Part shown: positions 1 to 8,643 of the stretch, one piece after another
Position numbering within the stretch: position 1 is the first letter of the stretch
Layout: each line of letters opens with the position of its first letter
Assembly (NCBI RefSeq): GCF_001429725.1
Contig: NZ_LMHV01000043.1
Coordinates: 22,938-86,937, forward strand
DNA: 64,000 nucleotides
Source of the DNA: Rhizobium sp. Root708
GTDB taxonomy: Bacteria; Pseudomonadota; Alphaproteobacteria; Rhizobiales; Rhizobiaceae
Direction: 5' to 3'
Position numbers and translations under genes: made by a program
The notes under the pieces: model-generated
The model's database searches: none
Told to the model about the DNA's origin: nothing
Seen by the model: the letters and a program-made list of their open reading frames with translations, nothing else

Positions 1-1
1 T

Positions 2-172
2 GAGGGCAAGACGCGGCTTGTCGGCGATGTCGCATTTGCCGAGGCGGCTGATGTTGCCGCGGTGATCACGCCGGTTCCCGGTGGTGTCGGTCCGATGACG
101 ATCGCCATGCTGATGGCCAACACCGTGATCGCCGCTCATCGGTCGGCCGGGCAGACGCCGCCCGTGTTCTGA
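2..172 (+). CDS. folD: FolD bifunctional methylene-THF dehydrogenase/cyclohydrolase, C-terminal fragment
   Basis: Only the last 56 codons lie in the window; the gene begins before base 1. The readable tail contains DVAFAEAADVAAVITPVPGG followed by VGPMTIAMLMANT, the conserved C-terminal signature of FolD, in which the PVPGGVGPMT block closes the NADP-binding domain. FolD interconverts 5,10-methylene- and 10-formyl-tetrahydrofolate in the cytoplasm. The stop codon at 170-172 abuts the stop of the convergent LacI-type gene at 173, so no intergenic terminator fits between them. The family call is firm because of the signature; nothing can be said about the promoter or the catalytic lysine, which lie outside the window. 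Confidence 0.93.
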   Translation, partial: EGKTRLVGDVAFAEAADVAAVITPVPGGVGPMTIAMLMANTVIAAHRSAGQTPPVF

Positions 173-1198
173 TCAGCGCGACGGTGCCGCGCCCGTCGAG
201 GCGCGGACGATCAGTTCGGTCTTCCACAGTTCCTGCTCGGGAAATGGCCCCTCCTGCTTGATCGTGCCGATCAGGCGTTGGGCAATACGGACGCCGGCGG
301 CCCGCAGCGGCGACCGCGTGGTCGTCAGCGGCACCGAAAAATTCTCGGGCTTCAGATGCGGCAGCACGTCGTCATGGGCGATCAAGGATATGTCCTCGCC
401 AAGCTTGAGGCCGGCCTGCGTCACCGCGCGGATGGCGCCAAGCGCGAGCACCGTGCTTGAACAGAGCACGGCGGTCGGCTGTTCCGGCAATTGCAGGAAG
501 CGTTCCATCGCCGCCTGTCCCGGCTCATCGGTCATCGGCGTGTGGCTGATGCAGTCTTCGGGCAGTTCCAGGCCACGTTCCGCCAGCGCGGCGATGACAC
601 CCCTCTTGCGACGGATCGCGAAGTCGAGAGGCTCCGGCCCGTTCATCAATGCGAACCGCGTATGACCGAGCTGCAGAAGCAGTTTCGTCGCGTCGTAGAA
701 CGCGCCTTCGTTGTCGATGTCGAGATAAGGGTAGTCCGGCTCCGAACCGAAGGATCGGCCGTGAACCAGAAAGGGTACCGACAGCGATTTCAGCAGCGGC
801 ACCCGCGGGTCATGTCCGCGCATATAGGCAACGAACAACGCGTCCACGTCGCCGCTGATCGCAAGCCGCCGCAGTGCGCCCATTTCATCATTGGCGTCAG
901 CAGGCATGATCACGAAATGAAAGTCGTGACGAACAGCCTCCTCGCCAAGGCCGGTGAGGAACTCGCCGAAATGCACGTCCGAATAGTCGCCGGGCGCGGT
1001 CGGCATGACGAGGCCGATCGACCCCGCCTTGCCTGTCGCGAGCCGCTGAGCCGCCTTGTTCGGCCGGTAGCCGGTCTCCTTGACGGCGCGCAGTACACGC
1101 TCCCGGGTCGCTTCATTGACTTCGGGATAGCCGTTGAGTGCCCTGCTGACTGTCGTCTGCGACAGGCCCAGCAATTCCGATAGCTGTTTGAGATTCAC
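173..1198 (-). CDS. aglR: LacI-family repressor of the alpha-glucoside operon (AglR-like)
   Basis: A 341-residue protein with the LacI layout: an N-terminal helix-turn-helix at about residues 3-24 (LKQLSELLGLSQTTVSRALN), the hinge helix around residue 50, and a periplasmic-binding-protein-like effector domain from about residue 60 onward. It is transcribed away from aglE and is separated from it by 272 bp containing two CAAAGCGCTTT palindromes, typical LacI-family operators with a central CG. Known rhizobial agl loci have the same gene arrangement, so regulation of alpha-glucoside uptake is the natural role. The inducer is not deducible from sequence. It is convergent with folD without any gap. 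Confidence 0.9.
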   Translation of the reverse strand: MNLKQLSELLGLSQTTVSRALNGYPEVNEATRERVLRAVKETGYRPNKAAQRLATGKAGSIGLVMPTAPGDYSDVHFGEFLTGLGEEAVRHDFHFVIMPADANDEMGALRRLAISGDVDALFVAYMRGHDPRVPLLKSLSVPFLVHGRSFGSEPDYPYLDIDNEGAFYDATKLLLQLGHTRFALMNGPEPLDFAIRRKRGVIAALAERGLELPEDCISHTPMTDEPGQAAMERFLQLPEQPTAVLCSSTVLALGAIRAVTQAGLKLGEDISLIAHDDVLPHLKPENFSVPLTTTRSPLRAAGVRIAQRLIGTIKQEGPFPEQELWKTELIVRASTGAAPSR

Positions 1199-1250
1199 GT
1201 GTTATGCTTCCTCCAACGCGCCTTGAAGCTCGTCTCTCCCAAACAGCATC

Positions 1251-1262
1251 CAAAGCGCTTTT
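1251..1262. promoter_or_regulatory. LacI-type operator O1 between aglR and aglE
   Basis: CAAAGCGCTTTT, an almost perfect palindrome with a central CG, 53 bp before the aglR start codon. It matches the second copy at 1413-1424 in ten core bases (CAAAGCGCTTT). Two copies 162 bp apart flank the predicted aglE promoter, which would suit autoregulation and looping. Confidence 0.65.
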
Positions 1263-1285
1263 ACTTATGTTAGCAATTGCCCCGC

Positions 1286-1314
1286 TTGACTCAAGAAAAA
1301 TCGCTCCATATTCC
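1286..1314 (+). promoter_or_regulatory. Candidate sigma-70 type promoter for aglE
   Basis: TTGACT at 1286-1291 and TATTCC at 1309-1314 are separated by 17 bp, reading toward aglE. Transcription would start near 1321, leaving a leader of about 150 nt that contains operator O2. A second TTGACT at 1375-1380 has a poorer -10 partner. Confidence 0.45.
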
Positions 1315-1412
1315 CGGTGAAGTAGCGCTGCACTGCGATATTTGGGGCCTCCAAGGGCGAGTACGCAAAATAGCTTGACTCTTTTCCTTGGAAAGTGAAA
1401 TGAGTGAATTGT

Positions 1413-1424
1413 CAAAGCGCTTTG
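1413..1424. promoter_or_regulatory. LacI-type operator O2 upstream of aglE
   Basis: CAAAGCGCTTTG is a perfect 12-bp palindrome with central CG, 46 bp before the aglE start codon. It is the expected type of AglR binding site. Confidence 0.7.
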
Positions 1425-1470
1425 GAAACACGTCAGAGCGCGGTTGGGATTGTGATGGGAGGTTGATCAC

Positions 1471-2832
1471 ATGAAGAAGACGTTTTTGATGGGCGTTGCG
1501 ATCGCGGCGCTGCTTTCCGGCGCTGCGTCTGCCGCCGATCTCAAGTTCGCCCCTGGGCAGGACTCCAAGTTTAACTGGAAGAGCTACGACGAGTTCAAGG
1601 CGGCGCATGCCGACCTCAAGGGCCAGGAAATGACCATTTTCGGTCCCTGGCGCGGTGAGGACGAGGCGTTCTTCCGCACCATTCTGGCATACTTCACCGA
1701 GGCCACCGGCATCGACGTGAAGTACTCCTCGTCTGAAAACTACGAGCAGCAGATCGTCATCGACACGCAGGCCGGCTCGCCGCCGAACGTTGCGATCCTG
1801 CCGCAGCCGGGTCTTCTGGCCGATCTCGCCGGCAAGGGTTTCCTGACCCCACTCGGCGAAGATAACTCCAAGTGGATCAAGGACAACTACGGCGCCGGCG
1901 ACAGCTGGGTCGGTTACGGCACCTACAAGGGCAAGGACGGCAAGGAAGCCTTCTACGCTTTCCCATACAAGGCCGACGTGAAGTCGCTCGTCTGGTATGT
2001 TCCTGAGAATTTCAAGGAAGCCGGCTACAAGGTCCCGACGACCATGGAAGAGCTCCATGCCCTGACGGATCAGATCGTCAAGGACGGCGGCGTTCCGTGG
2101 TGCATCGGTCTCGGTTCTGGCGGTGCGACCGGCTGGCCGGCAACCGACTGGATCGAAGACATCATGCTGCGTCAGCAGAAGCCTGATGTTTACGACAAGT
2201 GGACGACCAACGAAGTGAAGTTCACCGATCCGGCTGTCGTGGCTGCGATCGAGGAATTCGGTTCGTTTGCGAAGAACGAAAAGTATGTTGATGGTGGTGT
2301 CGCCGCCGTCGCTGCGACCGACTTCCGTGACAGTCCGAAGGGTCTCTTCGGTGTTCCCCCGAAGTGCTACCTGCACCACCAGGCTTCGTTCATTCCGTCC
2401 TTCTTCCCTGAAGGCACGAAGCTCGGTCAGGACGCCGACTTCTTCTACATGCCGACCTATGCGGCCCATGCCGACCTCGGCAAGCCGGTTCTCGGTGCGG
2501 GCACCCTGGTCACGATCACCAAGGACTCCAAGCCGGCTCGCGCTTTCGTCGACTTCCTGAAGACGCCGATCGCTCACGAAGTCTGGATGGCGCAGTCGAG
2601 CTTCCTCACGCCGTACAAAGGTGTGAACGCGGCCGCTTACGCCAACGACCAGATGAAGAGGGAAGGCGAGATCCTGTCGACCGCGACCACCTTCCGCTTC
2701 GACGGTTCCGACCTGATGCCGGGCAAGATCGGCGCGGGCGCATTCTGGACCGGCATGGTCGATTTCGTTGGTGGAAAGTCTGCTGAAGACACCGCCAAGG
2801 AAATCCAGAGCGCCTGGGATGCCATCAAGTAA
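1471..2832 (+). CDS. aglE: Alpha-glucoside ABC transporter periplasmic binding protein
   Basis: A 453-residue family-1 extracellular solute-binding protein. A Sec signal peptide is visible at residues 1-21 (charged MKK, hydrophobic core, SAA cleavage region). The mature part begins with ADLKFAPGQDSKFNW and continues as a typical sugar-binding fold, including the GPWRGEDEAFFRTILAYF segment. It binds alpha-glucosides (sucrose, trehalose or maltose class in studied rhizobia) in the periplasm and delivers them to AglFG. It is the first gene of aglEFGAK; the ATG is preceded by GGGAGG. A 157-bp gap with two stable hairpins separates it from aglF, consistent with higher expression of the binding protein than of the membrane components. 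Confidence 0.92.
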   Translation: MKKTFLMGVAIAALLSGAASAADLKFAPGQDSKFNWKSYDEFKAAHADLKGQEMTIFGPWRGEDEAFFRTILAYFTEATGIDVKYSSSENYEQQIVIDTQAGSPPNVAILPQPGLLADLAGKGFLTPLGEDNSKWIKDNYGAGDSWVGYGTYKGKDGKEAFYAFPYKADVKSLVWYVPENFKEAGYKVPTTMEELHALTDQIVKDGGVPWCIGLGSGGATGWPATDWIEDIMLRQQKPDVYDKWTTNEVKFTDPAVVAAIEEFGSFAKNEKYVDGGVAAVAATDFRDSPKGLFGVPPKCYLHHQASFIPSFFPEGTKLGQDADFFYMPTYAAHADLGKPVLGAGTLVTITKDSKPARAFVDFLKTPIAHEVWMAQSSFLTPYKGVNAAAYANDQMKREGEILSTATTFRFDGSDLMPGKIGAGAFWTGMVDFVGGKSAEDTAKEIQSAWDAIK

Positions 2833-2849
2833 CATCGCCTGAGTTCCAT

Positions 2850-2908
2850 GCCGCCTGATGTGGCGGCGTGGCCGAAATACGTGGCCGGATACTGAAGGTG
2901 TCCGGCCA
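2850..2908 (+). other. Intercistronic hairpins between aglE and aglF
   Basis: Two inverted repeats follow the aglE stop: GCCGCC (2850-2855) with GGCGGC (2862-2867), and TGGCCGGA (2882-2889) with TCCGGCCA (2901-2908), the latter an 8-bp perfect stem. No U-run follows, so they more likely stabilise the upstream message or reduce downstream transcription than terminate fully. Confidence 0.6.
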
Positions 2909-2989
2909 TTGTCGCCTCTCCTGTTGCTTGAGCGACGGCCAGAGGCACGCAAACCCTTCAGATAGACAAGGGTAGCAGGGGAGGGACGA

Positions 2990-4003
2990 ATGCTATCGCA
3001 GATAGTTTCCGCTTTGGGGGTCGTGGTCGTGGCAGTGTTTGCCTGCTCGGCCTATTTCTATTTCTCGAACAAGATACTGGATTGGTCGCTGCCCGTCAGG
3101 GACGGTGACATCTATTCAGCAGCGCGAAATCTCAATCGCCGCGGGATGATCCGTCCCTGGCTGTTCATAGGGCCTGCGCTTTTCCTGCTTGTCGTCTATC
3201 TCGTCTATCCGGTCATCGCGACGCTGATCCTGTCGTTCTACGACCGGTCAGGCGAACAGTTCGTGGGCTTCGCGAACTACCAGTGGGCTTTGACCGATCG
3301 CGAATTCCGCCAGTCGATCTTCAACAACATCCTCTGGCTCGCCGTCGTGCCGGCTGCCTGCACCTTCTTCGGCCTCGTCATCGCCGTGATGACCGACCGC
3401 ATCTGGTGGGGCAACATCGCCAAGAGCATCGTCTTCATGCCGATGGCGATCTCCTTCGTCGGCGCATCCGTCATCTGGAAGTTCATCTACGAGTATCGCG
3501 GCGGCAACGACACGCAGATCGGTCTCCTGAACGCGATCGTGCAGCTGTTCGGTGGCGCGCCGCAGGTGTGGATCTCGGTGCCTTTCTGGAACAACTTCTT
3601 CCTGATGGTGATCCTCATCTGGATCCAGACCGGCTTCGCCATGGTGATCCTGTCCGCGGCTCTTCGCGGCATTCCCGAGGAAACGATCGAAGCGGCTGTG
3701 ATCGACGGCGCCAATGGCTGGCAGATCTTCTGGCGCATTATGGTCCCTCAGGTATGGGGCACGATCGCCGTCGTCTGGACCACCATCACCATTCTCGTGC
3801 TTAAGGTCTTCGACATCGTGCTCACCATGACCAACGGTCAATGGAACACGATGGTTCTCGCCAACCTGATGTTCAACTGGCTCTTCCGTGGCGGCGGCGA
3901 TTCCGGCCGAAGCGCGGTCATCGCCTTGATCATCATGCTGGCCGTGACGCCGATCATGGTCTGGAACGTTCGCCGCGCCAATCGCGAACTCGGAGGCCAC
4001 TGA
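2990..4003 (+). CDS. aglF: Alpha-glucoside ABC transporter permease AglF
   Basis: A 337-residue integral membrane permease of the MalF type. Hydrophobic segments are seen near residues 5-28, 57-80, 110-135, 150-170, 205-228, 258-280 and 305-325. The EAA loop that contacts the ATPase is visible as GIPEETIEAAVIDGANGWQI around residues 225-245. It forms the inner-membrane channel with AglG. The start follows a GGGGAGGGACGA ribosome-binding region. Only one base separates its stop from the aglG ATG, indicating translational coupling. The extra N-terminal transmembrane helix before the conserved core is usual for this subfamily. Confidence 0.92.
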   Translation: MLSQIVSALGVVVVAVFACSAYFYFSNKILDWSLPVRDGDIYSAARNLNRRGMIRPWLFIGPALFLLVVYLVYPVIATLILSFYDRSGEQFVGFANYQWALTDREFRQSIFNNILWLAVVPAACTFFGLVIAVMTDRIWWGNIAKSIVFMPMAISFVGASVIWKFIYEYRGGNDTQIGLLNAIVQLFGGAPQVWISVPFWNNFFLMVILIWIQTGFAMVILSAALRGIPEETIEAAVIDGANGWQIFWRIMVPQVWGTIAVVWTTITILVLKVFDIVLTMTNGQWNTMVLANLMFNWLFRGGGDSGRSAVIALIIMLAVTPIMVWNVRRANRELGGH

Positions 4004-4004
4004 G

Positions 4005-5168
4005 ATGACGTTCATCCGAGATTTCTTCAAGATCGGCCCGGCTCGTCTGTTCGTCCACTTCGCGGTGCTGGTCATCGTCATACTCTGGCTGATCCCGACG
4101 CTCGGCATCTTCGTCAGCGCCCTGCGCGACAAGGACCAGCTCGTGTCTTCAGGCTGGTGGACGGCCTTTGCCGGCTCCTCTCGAACGGTGGCCGGTCGCC
4201 TTGGGCAGCCGGACCAACAGCAACAGGACGGTGCGGTCTACGTCATTTCAGGCAACGTGCTTGAAGGGCAGCAGGGGCGCTCGATCAATGCGTTCGGCAC
4301 GCGTGTCCAGCAGCCGGCGGCCTACAAGGCTGGCGAGACGGCCGACCTCGGTGACGGTCTCTCTCTGACTGTCAACAAGGACGGCACCTATCGCTACACC
4401 AAGCCCGCCGCCTTTGGTCCGGATGACGGCGGTCGACGCGTCTATATCTCGGTCGCAACGCCTGCGGAATTCACCTTGCAGAACTATCGCAACGTTCTGA
4501 CAAGCGAAGGCATCGGCCAGTCCTTCATCAACTCGCTGACGGTCACCATCCCCGCGACCATCATCCCGATCCTTATCGCTGCTTTTGCGGCCTATGCGCT
4601 GAGCTGGATGGAGTTTCCAGGGCGCGCATTGCTGATCGCCCTCGTCGTCGGCCTGATCGTCGTGCCGCTGCAGATGTCGCTGATCCCGCTTCTGCGTCTC
4701 TACAATCACGTCGGCATGCTGCTCGACACGCCCTCGAAGACCTATCCCGGCATCTGGTTGGCGCACACCGCTTTCGGCATGCCGCTCGCGATCTATCTGC
4801 TGCGTGCCTATATCGCCGGTCTCCCCAGGGAGATCATCGAATCCGCTCGCGTCGATGGCGCCAGCGACTTCGAAATCTTTACCCGTATCGTACTGCCTTT
4901 ATCCTTCCCTGCGCTCGCGTCCTTCGCGATCTTCCAGTTCCTCTGGGTGTGGAACGACCTGCTCGTTGCCATGGTCTTTCTCGGCACCGACCGGGATCAT
5001 CTCGTCCTGACAGGCGCCTTGAACGCGCTGCTCGGCTCGCGTGGTGGCAACTGGGAAATCCTGACGGCGTCAGCCTTCGTCACCATCATCGTACCGCTGC
5101 TCGTGTTCTTCTCTCTGCAGCGTTATCTGGTGCGTGGTCTGCTCGCGGGTTCGGTCAAGGGCGGTTGA
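4005..5168 (+). CDS. aglG: Alpha-glucoside ABC transporter permease AglG
   Basis: A 387-residue MalG-type permease, longer than the common length of about 280 because of a hydrophilic insert between the first membrane helix (about 16-40) and the conserved permease core. The insert, about residues 50-160, is rich in Gly, Asn, Gln and Asp and should face the periplasm. The core has the EAA loop as GLPREIIESARVDGASDFEI near residues 272-290, and the C-terminal helix ends with the GLLAGSVKG tail common to MalG proteins. It pairs with AglF in the inner membrane and is cotranscribed with it. Confidence 0.92.
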   Translation: MTFIRDFFKIGPARLFVHFAVLVIVILWLIPTLGIFVSALRDKDQLVSSGWWTAFAGSSRTVAGRLGQPDQQQQDGAVYVISGNVLEGQQGRSINAFGTRVQQPAAYKAGETADLGDGLSLTVNKDGTYRYTKPAAFGPDDGGRRVYISVATPAEFTLQNYRNVLTSEGIGQSFINSLTVTIPATIIPILIAAFAAYALSWMEFPGRALLIALVVGLIVVPLQMSLIPLLRLYNHVGMLLDTPSKTYPGIWLAHTAFGMPLAIYLLRAYIAGLPREIIESARVDGASDFEIFTRIVLPLSFPALASFAIFQFLWVWNDLLVAMVFLGTDRDHLVLTGALNALLGSRGGNWEILTASAFVTIIVPLLVFFSLQRYLVRGLLAGSVKGG

Positions 5169-5192
5169 GAACCCACAGCACCAACAGGAAAC

Positions 5193-6845
5193 ATGAGCAT
5201 GGCATCCCAATCCATTTTGACGGCCGACAAGGACTGGTGGCGCGGCGCGGTGATCTATCAGATCTACCCGCGCTCGTTCCAGGATTCCAACGGCGACGGT
5301 ATCGGTGACCTCAAGGGGATCACCGCCCGCCTGCCGCATGTCGCAAGCCTCGGCGCCGACGCGATCTGGATTTCGCCTTTCTTCACTTCGCCGATGCGCG
5401 ATTTTGGCTACGACGTTTCCGACTACGAGAACGTCGATTCTATCTTCGGTACGCTTGTCGATTTCGACACACTGATTGCCGAGGCACATCGCCTCGGCAT
5501 TCGCGTAATGATCGACCTCGTCATCTCGCACAGCTCGGACCAGCATCCCTGGTTTGTCGAAAGCCGCTCGAGCAGAACCAATGCCAAGGCAGACTGGTAT
5601 GTCTGGGCCGATTCCAAGCCCGATGGCACGCCGCCGAACAACTGGCTGTCGATCTTCGGCGGCTCCGCATGGGCGTGGGATCCGACGCGCATGCAGTATT
5701 ACATGCATAATTTCCTGACCTCGCAGCCGGACATGAACCTGCATAATCCCGAGGTTCAGGACCGTCTGCTCGACGTCGTCCGCTTCTGGCTGAAGCGTGG
5801 CGTCGATGGCTTCCGCCTCGACACCATCAACTTCTACTTCCACGACAAGGAACTGCGCGACAACCCGGCTCTCGCGCCGGAGCGCCGCAACGCCTCGACG
5901 GCTCCCGCGGTCAATCCCTATAACTTCCAGGAGCACATCTACGACAAGAACCGGCCGGAGAACCTGGAGTTCCTGAAGCGGTTCCGTGCGGTGCTTGAGG
6001 AATTTCCGGCAATCGCCGCAGTCGGTGAGGTGGGCGACAGCCAGCGCGGTCTGGAGATCGTCGGCGAATACACCTCCGGCAACGACAAGATGCACATGTG
6101 CTACGCCTTCGAGTTCCTGGCGCCCGACCCGCTTTCGCCGGAGCGCGTCGAGGAAGTCATGGAGGATTTCGCGGCGGCTGCGCCAGACGGATGGGCCTGC
6201 TGGGCTTTTTCCAACCACGACGTCGTCCGCCACATCAGCCGTTGGGGTTCGCTGGTGGCCGATCGTGATGCGTTCGCCAAGCAATATGCTTCGCTGCTGA
6301 TGACCATGCGCGGTTCGGTCTGCATCTATCAGGGCGAAGAGCTCGGATTGACCGAAGCCGATCTTGCCTACGAAGACCTGCAGGATCCCTACGGCATCCA
6401 GTTCTGGCCCGAGTTCAAGGGCCGCGACGGTTGCCGTACGCCGATGGTATGGGACAGCCAGGTCGCTCAGGGCGGGTTCTCGACCGTCAAGCCATGGCTG
6501 CCGGTACCGGTCGAGCATATTCTGCGTGCCGTCAGCGTTCAGCAGGGAGACGAGAATTCGGTGCTGGAGCACTATCGTCGGTTCCTTGCCTTCCGCAAAC
6601 TCTATCCGGCTTTCGCAAAGGGCGAGATCGAGTTTATGGAGCCGCAGGACGACGCCCTGCTTTTCGTCCGTGAGTACGGAAACGAGAAGCTGCTCTGCGT
6701 CTTCAACATGAGCCCTGCCGAAAGCAACGTTGTTTTGCCTGCGGGCGATTGGCAAGCGTTGACGGGTCATGGCTTCGTCAGCAATAACTATGGCGACAAG
6801 ATCGATATGCCGGCTTGGGGAGCGTATTTCGCTCGTCTTGCCTAA
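5193..6845 (+). CDS. aglA: Alpha-glucosidase, GH13 family
   Basis: A 550-residue cytoplasmic glycoside hydrolase of family 13 that cleaves imported alpha-glucosides. All four family motifs are present: DLVISHSS in region I near residue 109, GFRLDTIN with the nucleophile Asp210, VGEVGD with the acid/base Glu279, and FSNHDVVRH with Asp343. There is no signal peptide, consistent with action after uptake. It lies 24 bp after aglG and 22 bp before aglK. ACAGGAAAC precedes the ATG, and a second in-frame ATG two codons downstream has better spacing, so the start may be 5199. Products enter the zwf-pgl-edd route encoded nearby. Confidence 0.93.
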   Translation: MSMASQSILTADKDWWRGAVIYQIYPRSFQDSNGDGIGDLKGITARLPHVASLGADAIWISPFFTSPMRDFGYDVSDYENVDSIFGTLVDFDTLIAEAHRLGIRVMIDLVISHSSDQHPWFVESRSSRTNAKADWYVWADSKPDGTPPNNWLSIFGGSAWAWDPTRMQYYMHNFLTSQPDMNLHNPEVQDRLLDVVRFWLKRGVDGFRLDTINFYFHDKELRDNPALAPERRNASTAPAVNPYNFQEHIYDKNRPENLEFLKRFRAVLEEFPAIAAVGEVGDSQRGLEIVGEYTSGNDKMHMCYAFEFLAPDPLSPERVEEVMEDFAAAAPDGWACWAFSNHDVVRHISRWGSLVADRDAFAKQYASLLMTMRGSVCIYQGEELGLTEADLAYEDLQDPYGIQFWPEFKGRDGCRTPMVWDSQVAQGGFSTVKPWLPVPVEHILRAVSVQQGDENSVLEHYRRFLAFRKLYPAFAKGEIEFMEPQDDALLFVREYGNEKLLCVFNMSPAESNVVLPAGDWQALTGHGFVSNNYGDKIDMPAWGAYFARLA

Positions 6846-6867
6846 GGGAATCTGGAGGAGGAACTAG

Positions 6868-7959
6868 ATGACTGGACTGACGCTCAAGGACATTCGCAAG
6901 TCCTATGGTTCCGTGGACGTGCTCCACGGCATCGACCTGGAGATCAAGGAAGGCGAATTCGTGGTCTTCGTCGGTCCATCGGGCTGCGGCAAGTCCACGC
7001 TGCTGCGCATGATCGCCGGCCTCGAGAACATCACGGGCGGCGACATGTACATCGATGGCCAGCTGGTCAACGACGTTCCGCCGTCGAAGCGCGGCATTGC
7101 CATGGTCTTCCAGTCCTATGCGCTCTATCCGCATATGACCGTTTACGACAACATGGCGTTCGGCATGAAGATCGCCGGCGAAAGCAAGCAGGAAATCGAC
7201 CGGCGCGTTCGCGCGGCGGCCGACAGCCTGCAGCTGGGCAAATACCTGGACCGCCTGCCGAAGGCACTGTCGGGTGGTCAGCGCCAGCGCGTCGCCATCG
7301 GTCGCGCCATCTGCCGCAATCCGAAGGTCTTCCTTTTCGACGAGCCGCTGTCGAACCTCGATGCCGCACTTCGCGTCGCGACCCGTATCGAGATCGCCCG
7401 TCTCAACGAGCAGATGGCCGATACCACGATGATCTACGTCACCCACGACCAGGTCGAGGCAATGACGCTTGCCGACCGCATCGTGGTCCTGTCGGCGGGC
7501 AATATCGAACAGGTTGGCGCGCCGCTGGAACTCTACGAGCGCCCGGCCAATCTCTTCGTCGCGAAGTTCATCGGCTCGCCTGCCATGAATGTGATCCCGG
7601 CAACCGTCATGGAAACGGGCAATGCCACGACCGTCACGTTGACGGGCGGCAAGTCCGTGACGCTCGATATCCCGACCGCTACGTCCGAGAAGGGCAAGAC
7701 CGCAAGCTTCGGCGTCCGCCCCGAGGATCTGCGTATCGCCGGTCCGACTGACGACTATCTGTTCGAAGGCGAGGTTTCGATCGTCGAAGCACTCGGCGAG
7801 GTTACCCTGCTCTACATCGAAGGTCTCGTTCAGGGCGAACCGATCATCGTCAAGCTGCCTGGCATCTATGACGTGAAGAGGGGTCAGAAGATGCATTTCG
7901 AAGCCGATCGCTCGAAGTTGCATCTCTTCGATGCCGAGGGCCGTACCTACCGCAAGTGA
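6868..7959 (+). CDS. aglK: Alpha-glucoside ABC transporter ATP-binding protein
   Basis: A 363-residue MalK/UgpC-type ATPase. Walker A is GPSGCGKST at residues 36-44, the LSGGQRQRVAIGRA signature lies near 134-147, Walker B (VFLFDEPLSNLD) follows, and the H-loop histidine is in YVTHDQVEAM. The C-terminal 130 residues form the regulatory TOBE/MalK-type domain, with FGVRPEDLRIA. It energises AglFG from the cytoplasm. AGGAGGAACTAG supplies the ribosome-binding site. It is the last gene of the operon and is followed by a strong terminator. Confidence 0.93.
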   Translation: MTGLTLKDIRKSYGSVDVLHGIDLEIKEGEFVVFVGPSGCGKSTLLRMIAGLENITGGDMYIDGQLVNDVPPSKRGIAMVFQSYALYPHMTVYDNMAFGMKIAGESKQEIDRRVRAAADSLQLGKYLDRLPKALSGGQRQRVAIGRAICRNPKVFLFDEPLSNLDAALRVATRIEIARLNEQMADTTMIYVTHDQVEAMTLADRIVVLSAGNIEQVGAPLELYERPANLFVAKFIGSPAMNVIPATVMETGNATTVTLTGGKSVTLDIPTATSEKGKTASFGVRPEDLRIAGPTDDYLFEGEVSIVEALGEVTLLYIEGLVQGEPIIVKLPGIYDVKRGQKMHFEADRSKLHLFDAEGRTYRK

Positions 7960-7984
7960 GCGGTGGCTTCTACTGAATAGGATC

Positions 7985-8016
7985 GCCCGGAAGCGCTAGC
8001 CGCTTTCGGGCTTTTT
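7985..8016 (+). terminator. Rho-independent terminator of the agl operon
   Basis: An 11-bp stem, GCCCGGAAGCG with CGCTTTCGGGC (one G-U pair), encloses a short loop and is followed by a T-run, 26 bp after the aglK stop. Confidence 0.85.
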
Positions 8017-8215
8017 ATTGCGTTCCGATCAGGTGTGCCACGGCGGTTCGCGTTGTTCCGATAGTGGCCGGAACTGCAGGAGATTGCAGCTGCTTCTCAC
8101 GTTCTGTTAAGTAACGGACGTTAGTATTTCTTGATTGAATATCGTGGGGAATACGGCTGTGGCTGCATCCAATCAAATGCCTTCCGGACACTTTCTGAAC
8201 AAAGAGGAATCCTTC

Positions 8216-8569
8216 ATGTACGACCGCGAAGCGCGGTTTAAAATGGAGGACACGATGAATGCCGCGCGCATCGAATATACGGAGAAGGGCGTCATGCACA
8301 TGGCGTCCCGCCGGTGCGACATCATCCGTATCTCGAAGAGCGGCGCGGTTCTGGCAATCCTCACGCATTTTAACCTGCCCAAGCAGTTCTATCTCGATAT
8401 CCCGGATGCGCGGATCACCAAGGTGGGCTGCATGTTGATGCGGGTAAACGCCAACAATACGGTCGAAGTTCGCTTCCTCCGTCTGGTCAATGACAAGGAA
8501 CTGAACAAGATCTTCGTCTACAGCACGCATCCGGCCCATCGCGATCGCGTCCTCGATATTCGCGGCTGA
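8216..8569 (+). CDS. PilZ-like domain protein
   Basis: A 117-residue protein if translation starts at 8216, where AAAGAGGAA provides a ribosome-binding site; the same frame is open further up to an ATG at 8135, which would give 144 residues with a weaker start context. The body (MASRRCDIIRISKSGAVLAI, then FYLDIPDARITKVGCMLMRV and VEVRFLR) follows the PilZ beta-barrel pattern of small rhizobial proteins. The usual RxxxR and DxSxxG cyclic-di-GMP motifs are not clearly intact (IIRISKSGA replaces the second), so nucleotide binding is doubtful. It stands alone between the agl terminator and the edd operon, and function is otherwise unknown. Confidence 0.65.
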   Translation: MYDREARFKMEDTMNAARIEYTEKGVMHMASRRCDIIRISKSGAVLAILTHFNLPKQFYLDIPDARITKVGCMLMRVNANNTVEVRFLRLVNDKELNKIFVYSTHPAHRDRVLDIRG

Positions 8570-8590
8570 TTTCTTCCGACTGCAAAAAGC

Positions 8591-8620
8591 AAAGGCCCGC
8601 GAGCTGTCTCGCGGGCCTTT
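8591..8620. terminator. Bidirectional terminator between the PilZ-like gene and edd
   Basis: A perfect 13-bp stem, AAAGGCCCGCGAG and its complement, closes on a CTGT tetraloop. A and T tracts on either side allow it to end both the plus-strand PilZ-like transcript and the minus-strand zwf-pgl-edd transcript. Confidence 0.85.
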
Positions 8621-8643
8621 GTCGTTTGGATCTGCCTTGCGGC

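Noticed and set aside
1291..2952. A 553-codon antisense frame over aglE
   Set aside because: Shadow of aglE; no start context and no recognisable motif.
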